Shown: piece after piece, positions 43,708-52,826 of the stretch
Layout of the letters: every line of letters starts with the position of its first letter
How positions within the stretch are numbered: position 1 is the stretch's first letter
DNA from: Desulfobacteraceae bacterium
Lineage (GTDB): Bacteria; Desulfobacterota; Desulfobacteria; Desulfobacterales; Desulfosalsimonadaceae
Assembly (NCBI GenBank): GCA_014237465.1
Contig: JABZFM010000009.1
Location: 1-64,000, forward strand
DNA: 64,000 bases
Direction of reading: 5' to 3'
Program-made: the position numbers and the translations under genes
The notes under the pieces: generated by a model
Database searches by the model: none
Told to the model about the DNA's origin: nothing
What the model saw: the letters and a program-made list of their open reading frames with translations, nothing else

Positions 43708-45195
43708 ATGTTATTACGACAATTCCCGGATCAAAAAAAATTTTGTGATTTATTTGATCAACACAATGTGGTGCCGTTGTGCAGGGAAATTCTTGCGGAC
43801 ATGGATACACCGGTGACGGTTCTGAAAAAAATATATCCGGAAAACGGGCCGGCGTTTCTGTTTGAAAGTGTTGAAGGGGGTGAACGCTGGGGCCGTTACA
43901 GTTTTTTAAGCGTTTCCGCCCGCACCCATATCCGGATTTTTAAAAACCGGATCAAAATTGAAAAAAACGGTCATTGTGAAAATATTGCCCATAACAATGA
44001 TCCGTTTCCAATTATAAGGGACTTTATGAAGCGATATAACCCGGCAGTCCTTTCAAATTTGCCGCGGTTCTGGGGCGGTCTTGTGGGATACCTGACCTAT
44101 GAAACCGTATCTTTTTTTGAAAAAATTCCCAATAAATTCCCCGAGGACAAACCCCTGGCACATTTTATACTTTCGGATGAAATGCTGATTTTCGACAATA
44201 TCCGCAACACCTTGATGATCGTTGCCATTGCATTTAAAAATGATCATACCGACCCGGACAAATCATTTGAATCCGCTTCAAACCGGCTTGACACGCTTGA
44301 AGCCAAAATATCTGCAAGCCTTACCGAAACCCGAACAAAAAATAATTCAACTTATGAAATGAAGTCATTATGTACAGAAAATAATTTTCGCTTAAAAGTA
44401 GATAAAATAAAATCTTACATCATCAACGGGGACGTTATCCAGACGGTCATATCACAGCCGTTTGTTTGCGATGCGCCCAAAGACCTGCTTTCATTGTATA
44501 GGGCACAGCGTTATATCAATCCGTCACCGTATCTCTTTTTCATGCATCTGGATGAAACCACACTAGTCGGCTCCTCCCCGGAAACCATGGTCCGACTTGA
44601 AAACGGGGTGGCCACGCTTCGCCCTATTGCCGGAACCCGGCCGCGAGGCGCCACTGAGCAGGAAGACCGCGCCCTTGCCGATGAGTTGCTGGCGGATGAA
44701 AAAGAACGGGCGGAACATCTCATGCTGGTCGACCTCGGCCGCAACGATCTGGGACGGGTGGCGGAGACCGGAACAGTCCAGGTAACGGATTTAATGATGA
44801 TTGAACGATATTCCCATGTCATGCATATGGTTTCAAATATTACGTGTGATGTAAAATCCGATTACGATGCGTGGGATTTGATGTCCGCCAGTTTTCCCGC
44901 CGGGACCCTTTCCGGTGCGCCAAAAGTCCGGGCCATGGAAATTATCGCAGAACTCGAAGAATATCCCCGGGGCCCTTACGGCGGGGCCGTCGGCTATATT
45001 TCCTTTAACGGCAACATGGACCTTGCCATCACCATCCGCACGGCTTGTATTGAAAACGGAAGGCTGACCGTCAATGCCGGAGCCGGGATCGTTTATGATT
45101 CTGATCCGGAAAAAGAACGGATTGAAACCGTCAACAAGGCAATGGCTATACAAAAGGCACTCCAGTTACTTGAGATGGCTTCGCAAAAAGTCTAA
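43708..45195 (+). CDS. trpE: Anthranilate synthase component I
   Basis: A 495-residue protein of usual length. The N-terminal regulatory region (feedback Trp-binding LLES-like element FLFESVEGGERWGRYSF at about 49-65) is followed by the chorismate-binding domain with GDVIQTVISQPF, RPIAGTRPRG, DLGRNDLGRV, SASFPAGTLSGAPKVRAMEII and the final NAGAGIVYDSDPEKE. It converts chorismate to anthranilate with TrpG. I chose ATG 43708 (AAAGGAG 6 bp upstream). The last residues Met-Ala-Ser-Gln-Lys-Val are encoded by an inserted dispersed repeat. Confidence 0.95.
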   Translation: MLLRQFPDQKKFCDLFDQHNVVPLCREILADMDTPVTVLKKIYPENGPAFLFESVEGGERWGRYSFLSVSARTHIRIFKNRIKIEKNGHCENIAHNNDPFPIIRDFMKRYNPAVLSNLPRFWGGLVGYLTYETVSFFEKIPNKFPEDKPLAHFILSDEMLIFDNIRNTLMIVAIAFKNDHTDPDKSFESASNRLDTLEAKISASLTETRTKNNSTYEMKSLCTENNFRLKVDKIKSYIINGDVIQTVISQPFVCDAPKDLLSLYRAQRYINPSPYLFFMHLDETTLVGSSPETMVRLENGVATLRPIAGTRPRGATEQEDRALADELLADEKERAEHLMLVDLGRNDLGRVAETGTVQVTDLMMIERYSHVMHMVSNITCDVKSDYDAWDLMSASFPAGTLSGAPKVRAMEIIAELEEYPRGPYGGAVGYISFNGNMDLAITIRTACIENGRLTVNAGAGIVYDSDPEKERIETVNKAMAIQKALQLLEMASQKV

Positions 45196-45311
45196 TTTCT
45201 GCGTTGCGCTGCATTCTTCGCTTCTTCATCGTACGAAAAGTACGAATCATCACGAAGAACTTGCGCGGCTTGCCAATTTTATAAGAATGGTAGAGCTTTT
45301 TTCTTTGCCAT
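45174..45311. repeat. GATGGC...GCCATT palindromic repeat (copy 4)
   Basis: It begins GATGGCTTCGCAAAAAGTC, contains CTGCGTTGCGCTGCATTCTT, and ends GCTTTTTTCTTTGCCAT. It runs through the trpE stop codon and fills the trpE-trpG gap. Confidence 0.8.
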
Positions 45312-45370
45312 TAAAATATGACTTTAACGCCTTTGATAATTGAACAGCCAATTTTAAAAGGAGACATTTG

Positions 45371-45952
45371 ATGATTGTCATGATTGATAACTATGATTCA
45401 TTTACGTATAACCTGGTGCAGTATCTGCGGCAGCTGGGGGAAGAAATCCGTGTGTTTAGAAATAACGTATTTACCCTTGAAGAACTTGAAGAACTGGATA
45501 TGTCAGGAATAGTCATATCCCCCGGTCCCGGCAACCCGGAATCCGCTGGTTTATCCGTCCCTGTGATTAAAAAATTTTCAGGCAAAGTTCCCATTCTCGG
45601 GGTGTGTCTCGGACATCAATCCATCGCCGCTGCATTTGACGGGCATATCATAGCCGCCAGGAAAATCATGCATGGAAAAACATCGACTGTAACGGCTGAC
45701 GGGAAAAGACTGTTTCATAAAATCAATAAACCGTTTGTGGCCATGCGGTATCATTCTCTGGCCGTGTCCCGGGATAAATTGCCCGACTGTCTGGAGATCA
45801 CCGCTGAAACCGAAGACGGAGAAATCATGGGACTGCGGCATTGCACCCATCCCACCGAAGGAATCCAATTCCACCCGGAATCCATTATGACCCCTGTTGG
45901 AAAACGACTTTTACGAAATTTCATTAATTTAGAGGAGAACGCTGATGTTTAA
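45371..45952 (+). CDS. trpG: Anthranilate synthase glutamine amidotransferase subunit
   Basis: A 193-residue class I amidotransferase. Oxyanion GPGNPESAG, nucleophile Cys in ILGVCLGHQ, and the His/Glu pair in IQFHPES complete the catalytic triad. It supplies ammonia to TrpE. I chose ATG 45371 (AGGAGA 7 bp upstream); a TTG precedes it. The gap from trpE is filled by a repeat. It overlaps trpD by 8 bp. Confidence 0.95.
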   Translation: MIVMIDNYDSFTYNLVQYLRQLGEEIRVFRNNVFTLEELEELDMSGIVISPGPGNPESAGLSVPVIKKFSGKVPILGVCLGHQSIAAAFDGHIIAARKIMHGKTSTVTADGKRLFHKINKPFVAMRYHSLAVSRDKLPDCLEITAETEDGEIMGLRHCTHPTEGIQFHPESIMTPVGKRLLRNFINLEENADV

Positions 45953-46961
45953 GGAGCTTTTAAGTAAAATCATTCGAAAAGAAAATTTAAACGAAAATGA
46001 AATGTCGGCAATGATGATGGAAATATTTTCCGGTAATATTACCGATGCCCAGATAGGTGCATTTATGGGTTCTTTGGCCACCAAGGGTGAAACTTTTGAA
46101 GAGCTTGCCGGTGCGGCAACCGCTATGCGGAGAAAAGCGCATCGGATTGAAGCCATGGCATCCACGATTGTAGATACTTGCGGGACCGGCGGAGATGGCG
46201 CCAAAACCTTTAATATTTCGACAACCACCGCTTTTGTGGTTGCCGGATGCGGGGTTACCGTGGCAAAACACGGCAACCGTTCCATTTCCAGCCAGTGCGG
46301 CAGCGCGGATGTGCTTGAAGCCTTAGGAATGAAAATCGATATTGATCCGGAAATTGTGGAAGAAGCGATTGCTGAAATCGGCATCGGATTCCTGTTTGCA
46401 CCTATTTATCACAGCGCCATGCGGTTTGCGGCAAACGCGAGAAAAGAGATCGGTCTGCGCAGCATTTTTAACATGCTGGGTCCCCTGACCAACCCGGCAG
46501 CAGCCAACTGCCAGCTCCTCGGCGTTTTTGCGCCGGAATTAACCGAAATGTTTGCCCAGGCCCTTAAACTTCTGGGAACAAAGCGTGCTTTTGTGGTACA
46601 CGGCCATGACGGACTCGATGAAATATCCATTTGCGCGCCTACCCGCATTTCCGAACTGAAAGACAATCATGTCACCACTTATGATATCATGCCGGAACAG
46701 TATTTCGGACAGGCCGCGAATCCTGAAAATCTTGTAGGCGGTGCCCCTGAAGTGAATGCTGAAATTACGAAACTCATTTTAAACGGCGAAAAAAGCCCTA
46801 AACGGGATGTGGTTTTAATCAATGCGTCAGCAGCCCTGGTTGCTGCCGGAAAAGCAAATGATTTTAAAGACGGTATCCATTTGGCTGCAAATGCGATCGA
46901 TTCCGGGGAAGCCATTTCCAAACTCAACGCGTTGATTACGTTTACCCGGGAGAACGGATAA
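45945..46961 (+). CDS. trpD: Anthranilate phosphoribosyltransferase
   Basis: A 338-residue protein. It has an N-terminal helical domain and a PRPP-binding CGTGGDGAKTFNIST (about 80-94), KHGNRSISSQCGSADVLEALG (family signature, two parts) and MRFAANARKEIGLRSIFNMLGPLTNPA across adjacent motifs. It joins anthranilate to PRPP. The start lies inside the trpG end; the stop overlaps trpC by 1 bp (TAATG). Confidence 0.96.
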   Translation: MFKELLSKIIRKENLNENEMSAMMMEIFSGNITDAQIGAFMGSLATKGETFEELAGAATAMRRKAHRIEAMASTIVDTCGTGGDGAKTFNISTTTAFVVAGCGVTVAKHGNRSISSQCGSADVLEALGMKIDIDPEIVEEAIAEIGIGFLFAPIYHSAMRFAANARKEIGLRSIFNMLGPLTNPAAANCQLLGVFAPELTEMFAQALKLLGTKRAFVVHGHDGLDEISICAPTRISELKDNHVTTYDIMPEQYFGQAANPENLVGGAPEVNAEITKLILNGEKSPKRDVVLINASAALVAAGKANDFKDGIHLAANAIDSGEAISKLNALITFTRENG

Positions 46962-47764
46962 TGGGCACGGATTTTTTAAGCCAAATCATTGAATACAAGC
47001 AGCACTTGGTCACAAAACAGAAGCACTATCGCTCTGAAAGCAGTCTTCGTAATGATGCGGAAAAATGCCTTGCGCACAGACCGTTTATCAAACCCATGGA
47101 AAATATTGAAACTGATACCATTCATATCATCGCTGAAATCAAGCGCGCATCACCGTCTAAAGGGATGATTCAACCGGACCTGGTTGCTACAGATTATGCC
47201 GCGGCTTATGAACGGGGCGGTGCTTCCGCAATCTCCGTACTTACAGAAGACCACTGGTTTAAGGGAAACATAGATGATTTAACAGATGCCCGTGAGGCGA
47301 CAACACTGCCCATATTGCGAAAAGACTTTACCATATCCACCTACCAGATTTACGAATCCGCTGTCATCAACGCGGATGCAATACTGCTGATCGTTCGTAT
47401 TCTTTTCAAAAATCAGCTAAAGGACTACCTGGATCTTTGTACGGAATTAAACCTGGATGCTTTGGTTGAAATTCATACGCATGATGATATTCAAAAAATG
47501 AAAGATACCGGCGCCCGCCTGATCGGTATCAACAACCGGAACCTGAAATCATTTGATACGGATATTGACACGGCAATTGATCTAAAGGCCGGACTTGCCT
47601 ATGACCAGATACCGGTTGCAGCCAGCGGCATTCAGACAAAAGACGATATAAAAAAAACACGGACAGCTGGTATAAGTCATTTTTTAATTGGGGAAAGTAT
47701 TGTACGATCAACCGATCCTGAAAACTTTATAAAATCACTCAAAAATGAGGAAACCGCATTTTAA
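46961..47764 (+). CDS. trpC: Indole-3-glycerol phosphate synthase
   Basis: A 267-residue TIM barrel. The catalytic lysine is in IAEIKRASPSKGMI (about residue 60). Other motifs are GGASAISVLTE, LRKDFTISTYQI, LVEIHTHDD, and GINNRNLKSF, with the final IGESIVRS. It closes the ring of CdRP to indole-3-glycerol phosphate. Single-base overlaps link it to trpD and trpF. Confidence 0.96.
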   Translation: MGTDFLSQIIEYKQHLVTKQKHYRSESSLRNDAEKCLAHRPFIKPMENIETDTIHIIAEIKRASPSKGMIQPDLVATDYAAAYERGGASAISVLTEDHWFKGNIDDLTDAREATTLPILRKDFTISTYQIYESAVINADAILLIVRILFKNQLKDYLDLCTELNLDALVEIHTHDDIQKMKDTGARLIGINNRNLKSFDTDIDTAIDLKAGLAYDQIPVAASGIQTKDDIKKTRTAGISHFLIGESIVRSTDPENFIKSLKNEETAF

Positions 47765-48438
47765 TGGAAACCTGTTTACAATCGAAATTGCCGCAAATAA
47801 AAATTTGCGGCCTGACCTGTACCGAAGAGGCATTAAAGTGCGCATCAGCCGGCGCAGATGCCATTGGTCTTGTATTTTTCAAAAAAAGCCCCCGATATAT
47901 AAAACCTGAAAAAGCAAAAACAATTTGTGCCGCCCTTCCTGATAATTGTACTACGGTGGGCGTCTTTGTTAATGAACCGTTTAATTCCATCATGGATATT
48001 GTCATAACCAGCGATTTAGGTGCGGTTCAGCTCCACGGGAATGAACCCCCGAAGTTTGTAAGAGATCTGATGGACCAGGGGCTTTCTGTTATCAAGGGCT
48101 TATATTTGGAAAGCCAGCCGTCCATTGCCCAGGTTTCAACATATACTGCTTCTGCGTATCTTGTTGAATGCGCCAAGGGCATCCTTCCGGGCGGCAATGC
48201 CATGACATGGAACTGGGAGAATGCGGCCGGGTTTGGCGAAAACCATCCCATGGTGCTGGCCGGGGGCCTGTCACCGAAAAATGTTGCTTCCGCAATAAAT
48301 AAAGCCATGCCGGATGCCGTGGATGTCAGTTCCGGTGTTGAAAGCGCTCCCGGAAAAAAAGATATTCATCGGGTTAAACAATTTATTAAAGCTGTTCGGG
48401 GATGTACCCCGCAAAGAGAATTACGGAGGATTTTTTAG
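47764..48438 (+). CDS. trpF: Phosphoribosylanthranilate isomerase
   Basis: A 224-residue TIM barrel. Catalytic Cys in KICGLT (about 15-20), GLVFFKKSPRYI, TTVGVFVNEP, VQLHGNE, and the final LAGGLSPKNV and DVSSGVESAPGKKD that hold the phosphate. It performs the Amadori rearrangement of PRA to CdRP. It abuts trpB directly. Confidence 0.95.
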   Translation: METCLQSKLPQIKICGLTCTEEALKCASAGADAIGLVFFKKSPRYIKPEKAKTICAALPDNCTTVGVFVNEPFNSIMDIVITSDLGAVQLHGNEPPKFVRDLMDQGLSVIKGLYLESQPSIAQVSTYTASAYLVECAKGILPGGNAMTWNWENAAGFGENHPMVLAGGLSPKNVASAINKAMPDAVDVSSGVESAPGKKDIHRVKQFIKAVRGCTPQRELRRIF

Positions 48439-49644
48439 ATGAATCCAGACACACATTTTAATTCACAAATGTATCCGGATGCCGACGGGCACTTTGGACC
48501 TTATGGCGGCCGTTACGTGGCTGAAACCCTGATGCCCGCTCTGATCGAACTGGAGGAAGCCTATAAAAAATATCTTCCAGATCCTAAATTTCAAAAGGCT
48601 TTAAACAATCTGTTAAAAAATTATACCGGCCGGCCCACCCCGATCTTTTTTGCCGAGCGGTTAACCAATTCCATTGGCGGTGCATCCATCTATTTAAAAC
48701 GGGAAGACCTGACCCATACCGGGGCGCACAAAATCAACAACACCCTCGGCCAGACCCTGCTCGCCAAATGGATGGGCAAAAAGAAAGTAATTGCTGAAAC
48801 CGGTGCCGGTCAGCATGGCGTTGCCACCGCTACCACGGCGGCATTGTTCGGCATGGAATGCAAAATTTTCATGGGCGTGGAAGATATACAGCGCCAGGCC
48901 CCGAACGTTAAACGCATGGAACTTCTGGGCGCGGAAGTAGTCCCGGTGGAATCCGGCACAGGAACTCTGAAAGACGCAATGAACGAAGCCCTGCGATACT
49001 GGGTGTCTGCGATTCGGGATACCTTTTATGTCATCGGGTCCGTTGCCGGTCCGCACCCTTACCCGGTCATGGTCCGGGAATTCCAGAAAATAATCGGCGA
49101 AGAAGCCAGAGAACAGATTCAGGAAATCACCGGCCGCCTGCCGGACCTGCTGGTGGCCTGCGTGGGCGGCGGCAGCAATGCCATGGGTCTTTTCTTTCCA
49201 TTTCTTGAAGACCAGGCAGTACAAATGATCGGTGTTGAGGCTGCCGGTACGGGTATTGAAACCGGGAAACATGCGGCGACATTATGTACCGGATCCGTGG
49301 GCGTTCTTCACGGCTCAAAGTCATATCTCCTTCAAGACAAAAACGGACAAATTAACGAAGCACATTCCATTTCTGCCGGCCTGGATTATCCCGGTGTCGG
49401 GCCGGAACATTCCCTTTTCAGGGATATCGACCGGGTTCAGTATGTGGCGGTTACTGATCAGCAGGCTCTCGATGCATTTTCCGCACTTTGCCGCCTGGAA
49501 GGAATCATTCCGGCCCTGGAAAGCTCCCATGCGCTGGCGGCGACCATGTTTGAAGCAAAAAACAGGTCCAAAGAAAATATTATTCTCGTTAATCTTTCCG
49601 GCCGCGGAGACAAGGATTTGGGAATCGTAAGCCCATTATTATAA
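48439..49644 (+). CDS. trpB: Tryptophan synthase beta chain
   Basis: A 401-residue TrpB1-type protein. PLP lysine in HTGAHKINN (about 88-96), [21 protein letters not shown] (phosphate), and the monovalent-cation and C-terminal [11 protein letters not shown]. It begins with [13 protein letters not shown]. It condenses indole with serine. GGAGG in the end of trpF is its SD. Confidence 0.97.
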   Translation: MNPDTHFNSQMYPDADGHFGPYGGRYVAETLMPALIELEEAYKKYLPDPKFQKALNNLLKNYTGRPTPIFFAERLTNSIGGASIYLKREDLTHTGAHKINNTLGQTLLAKWMGKKKVIAETGAGQHGVATATTAALFGMECKIFMGVEDIQRQAPNVKRMELLGAEVVPVESGTGTLKDAMNEALRYWVSAIRDTFYVIGSVAGPHPYPVMVREFQKIIGEEAREQIQEITGRLPDLLVACVGGGSNAMGLFFPFLEDQAVQMIGVEAAGTGIETGKHAATLCTGSVGVLHGSKSYLLQDKNGQINEAHSISAGLDYPGVGPEHSLFRDIDRVQYVAVTDQQALDAFSALCRLEGIIPALESSHALAATMFEAKNRSKENIILVNLSGRGDKDLGIVSPLL

Positions 49645-49676
49645 TGACCTAAATTGAGCGAAGGAATTTTTAACAT

Positions 49677-50471
49677 ATGAACCGTTTGAAAAATTTATTT
49701 GAAACATTAAAAAAAAATAATGACAGGGCGCTGGTCGGGTTTGTCACTGCCGGTGATCCGAATATCGACACATCGCTTAAAATCATTTCCGCCATGTGTG
49801 AAAATGGAATGGATATCCTTGAACTCGGCGTGCCTTTTTCCGATCCGTCCGCAGACGGTCCGGTCATTCAGCGGTCATCGTCACGAGCCTTAGAACATAA
49901 TGTGTCGCTGAAAACCGTCATGGAAATGATTCGTGAAATTAGAAAAATCACATCCATTCCGATTATTATTTTCAGTTACTACAACCCGATCATGGCTTAC
50001 GGAATTGAAAATTTTCAACCGGATGCCATTGAAGCCGGGGCCGACGGCCTCCTGGTGGTCGATCTGCCTTTGGAAGAATCGCCGGAACTGACGTCTGTCT
50101 GGAAAGACACTGACTTTTCCCTCATCAATCTGGTGGCTCCCACAACGCCGAAACAAAGAATGGCCAAAATCGCATCAGCGTCATCAGGTTTTTTATACCT
50201 GGTTTCCAAAACCGGTGTAACCGGCAGCGACGGACTCGATACGTCTGAAATCGCGTCTCAAATGAGCATCCTGCATTCCGTGACAGATCTTCCCGTGTGT
50301 GTGGGATTCGGCATTTCCACCACGGACGATGTGGCTGCGGTAGCATCCATGGCCGACGGTGTTGTCATCGGCAGTGCGTTTGAACGGTTAATCGAGGAAA
50401 ATATTGACAACCCGGAGCTGGTTTCCATCATCGGCCGGCGAACCGCTGAATATAAGGCCGCCACAAAATAA
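49677..50471 (+). CDS. trpA: Tryptophan synthase alpha chain
   Basis: A 264-residue TIM barrel. Catalytic Glu in LELGVPFSDPSADGPVIQ (about residue 50) and Asp in GADGLLVVDLP, plus the phosphate motifs GVTGSDGLDT-like and GFGISTTDDV, and VIGSAFERLI. It cleaves indole-3-glycerol phosphate to indole. It is the last trp gene; a nuclease-like gene follows 14 bp later in the same direction. Confidence 0.96.
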   Translation: MNRLKNLFETLKKNNDRALVGFVTAGDPNIDTSLKIISAMCENGMDILELGVPFSDPSADGPVIQRSSSRALEHNVSLKTVMEMIREIRKITSIPIIIFSYYNPIMAYGIENFQPDAIEAGADGLLVVDLPLEESPELTSVWKDTDFSLINLVAPTTPKQRMAKIASASSGFLYLVSKTGVTGSDGLDTSEIASQMSILHSVTDLPVCVGFGISTTDDVAAVASMADGVVIGSAFERLIEENIDNPELVSIIGRRTAEYKAATK

Positions 50472-50485
50472 AAGGGAAACAACAA

Positions 50486-51169
50486 ATGAAAATTAAATCG
50501 TCAAATTTCTTTTTTTACGCGCTAATCCTGTCAATTCTCTTTTGGAATACCGCCATCGCCAAAGAAGACACCAAATGCGATGAACAGACGTTTACCTTGT
50601 CCACCAAACAGATCATGGCGGATGTTGCCGAAACACCTGAGGTTTTTCCCAAATACACGACCCAGCTGATAAACCTGGCCAACCAGAATTCCCAAGCCAC
50701 CCGCCCATGTTACGTGGGGCAGATGTCGGAACTGATCCAGGAATTTCCCGGCAACTCCTATTCGCTATGGGTGCAGTGGTATATTGCAAAATATCCGGAT
50801 GCCATTGACCAGGCGACGGATAGGACCTACACCATGATCCGGAAAATGCAGCAGGCCATGGCGGAAATTGACAGGGATATGGTCAGGCAATGGGTGCAGG
50901 AACTGATTTTATCCAAAACATATGCCGGTCTTCGATTTCAGGAATCCATCTTAAAAGCCATCGCAGAAAAAAAAAGCACCACTTATCGGCTGGCACGACC
51001 GGAGGAGGAGTCTAAGGGGATTGACGGATTCATCGGCATGAAACCGGTTTCCATCAAACCCGTATCATATCAGTCAAAAACTTTCTTGACGGAAACAATC
51101 GATGCAACAATTATTTATTATGAAAAAGTAAGGGGTGGAATTAAGGTTTTTTACGGATCATGTTTTTAA
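50486..51169 (+). CDS. MjaI-family restriction endonuclease-like protein with signal peptide
   Basis: A 227-residue protein. The body (about 50-227) matches what I know of the MjaI type II endonuclease family (CTAG specificity in the prototype): FPKYTTQLINLANQN, TRPCYVGQMSELIQEFPG, DAIDQATDRTY, then GIDGFIGMKPVSIKP. D180 and S189-I-K191 form a D-x(8)-(S)xK active site. Residues 1-25 look like a Sec signal peptide (two Lys, hydrophobic core FFFYALILSILFW, cleavage after AIA). No modification methylase is present in the window. It shares the trp transcript by position. Export of such a nuclease is unexpected. Confidence 0.6.
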   Translation: MKIKSSNFFFYALILSILFWNTAIAKEDTKCDEQTFTLSTKQIMADVAETPEVFPKYTTQLINLANQNSQATRPCYVGQMSELIQEFPGNSYSLWVQWYIAKYPDAIDQATDRTYTMIRKMQQAMAEIDRDMVRQWVQELILSKTYAGLRFQESILKAIAEKKSTTYRLARPEEESKGIDGFIGMKPVSIKPVSYQSKTFLTETIDATIIYYEKVRGGIKVFYGSCF

Positions 51170-51229
51170 TACTTAAACACAAATTCTATAACAATTTGAT
51201 CCAAGATCTGATTTCACAAAAAAAATTAA

Positions 51230-52702
51230 TTAAAAACCCGGCGGCGGCTGGAATCCGCCGATAATCTCTTCGATCAGACCGGCAAAATGAATCGGCGTTC
51301 TGTCTTCGAGAAACGGCCCGACAATCTGAACACCCACCGGCAAACCGTTTGCCGCAAGCCCGGCGGGGGCGACCGTGGCAGGCAGATAGGACACACATGT
51401 TAACCCCGCCCATCCGGACATAGTATCGAAATACGGTCTTTGCGTGTTGTCTACTTCCAATGTACGTTCGAAAAAGTCCCCATGGTCGTGGGGAAAAGCG
51501 GTCACCGGAACCGCAGGACATAACATTACATCAACATCTTTAAAACAATCCGCCCATTTCTGGCGCATCATTAAACGCATAAAATCAAGAAAAATCCAGT
51601 CACGATGCCCTAGCGTGGTCCCTCGGATTAATTGCGCCCTGAAACTTTTGTCATCTTCCGCCAGTTTCGGCGCTTCTTCAAGAAAATGTTTTAAGACCTC
51701 TTTAGACAACCCGGCATTGGGAACTGCGGTCAAGAGCTTGGTATAGATATCATGACAATCCGTAAAGCTGATATCCGGATGTTTTTCTTCGATGAAAACG
51801 CCGGCCGCTGAAAGTTTATCCACCAGGTGCTGGATGCAGTCGGCCACAACCGTGTCGACCGGAAAATCCGGGTCATTGAGCCACACGCCGACCCGGTACT
51901 CCTTTACGCTTTCTTTTCGCGGGGGCGGCAGTTCAAGTTTCCAAGCCACACGCTGCGGTTTAGCAGGTTTTGTAATAATACCCATTACCAGATCCAGGTC
52001 TTCAGCACTTCTGGCCAGGGGACCAATAACCGCGATATCGCCGCTCATTGAATAATCACCCGAAAAGAGACCGGGAAACGGCGGAATATGTCCTTTAAAT
52101 GAAATGATATCATAGGTCGGTTTATGACCGTAAACACCGCAGAAATGCGCCGGGGTACGAATTGATCCGCCAATATCACTGCCGATTTCCAATCCTGTCA
52201 GCCCGGCGGTCAGAGCTGCTGCCGAACCGCCGGAAGAACCCCCCGGCACCCGGGTAACATCCCAAGGATTGTTTGTCTGCCCGTAGACCTCATTAAAGCT
52301 TTGGAAGTCCTGCCCGAACACGGGCAGGTTGGATTTTCCGAAGATTATTGCACCGGCATCCACCAGGGATTCAACCACATCGGCATTTTTCTGAGGGAAA
52401 TGATCTTTCAGACCGGGAAACCCTGACGTGCAGGGCATTCCGATCACCTCAATGGAATCTTTGACAGTCATGGGAAGACCATGCAGAGGCCCCCAAATTT
52501 CCCCTTTCGCAAGTGCTTCATCCGCCGCCCTGGCCCGTTTTTCAGCCCCATCAAAATCAGCTGCTACAATCGCGTTAATCCCTGGATTCAGCTGCTTGAT
52601 CCTTTCTTTAAAATAATTCAGCAATTCAACCGAGCTGATTCGTTTGTCTAAAATGGCCTTTACCAGTTTCGTGGCAGATAAAAATTCCAAATTATCCCCC
52701 AA
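51230..52702 (-). CDS. Amidase-signature family amidase
   Basis: A 490-residue protein. The Ser-cisSer-Lys triad is visible: Lys81 in MTVKDS, Ser156 in GGSSGGSAAAL, nucleophile Ser180 in GSDIGGSIR. The family ranges from GatA-like and fatty-acid amide hydrolases to simple amidases. There is no adjacent gatB or gatC, so a free amidase is likely. Substrate unknown. It is convergent with the MjaI-like gene. Confidence 0.9.
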   Translation of the reverse strand: MGDNLEFLSATKLVKAILDKRISSVELLNYFKERIKQLNPGINAIVAADFDGAEKRARAADEALAKGEIWGPLHGLPMTVKDSIEVIGMPCTSGFPGLKDHFPQKNADVVESLVDAGAIIFGKSNLPVFGQDFQSFNEVYGQTNNPWDVTRVPGGSSGGSAAALTAGLTGLEIGSDIGGSIRTPAHFCGVYGHKPTYDIISFKGHIPPFPGLFSGDYSMSGDIAVIGPLARSAEDLDLVMGIITKPAKPQRVAWKLELPPPRKESVKEYRVGVWLNDPDFPVDTVVADCIQHLVDKLSAAGVFIEEKHPDISFTDCHDIYTKLLTAVPNAGLSKEVLKHFLEEAPKLAEDDKSFRAQLIRGTTLGHRDWIFLDFMRLMMRQKWADCFKDVDVMLCPAVPVTAFPHDHGDFFERTLEVDNTQRPYFDTMSGWAGLTCVSYLPATVAPAGLAANGLPVGVQIVGPFLEDRTPIHFAGLIEEIIGGFQPPPGF

Positions 52703-52732
52703 ATCACCCGTTGGTTCTCCCGTTGGTTGGTT

Positions 52733-52776
52733 TAAAAAAACTCACCCGGATTTTTCCACTGAAAAACCCGGGTGAG
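52733..52776 (-). terminator. Intrinsic terminator after long-chain acyl-CoA ligase
   Basis: 9-bp stem, CTCACCCGG (52741-52749) with CCGGGTGAG (52768-52776). On the minus strand it is followed by TTTTTTT (52740-52734). It terminates the gene at 52827-54599. Confidence 0.85.
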
Positions 52777-52826
52777 AATCACATCTTTATACAGACAGAT
52801 TTTCTAATATGCTAAATTTATACATT

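Noticed and set aside
48694-49272. 192-codon minus-strand open frame inside trpB
   Set aside because: Antisense to a well conserved trpB. No features of a gene.
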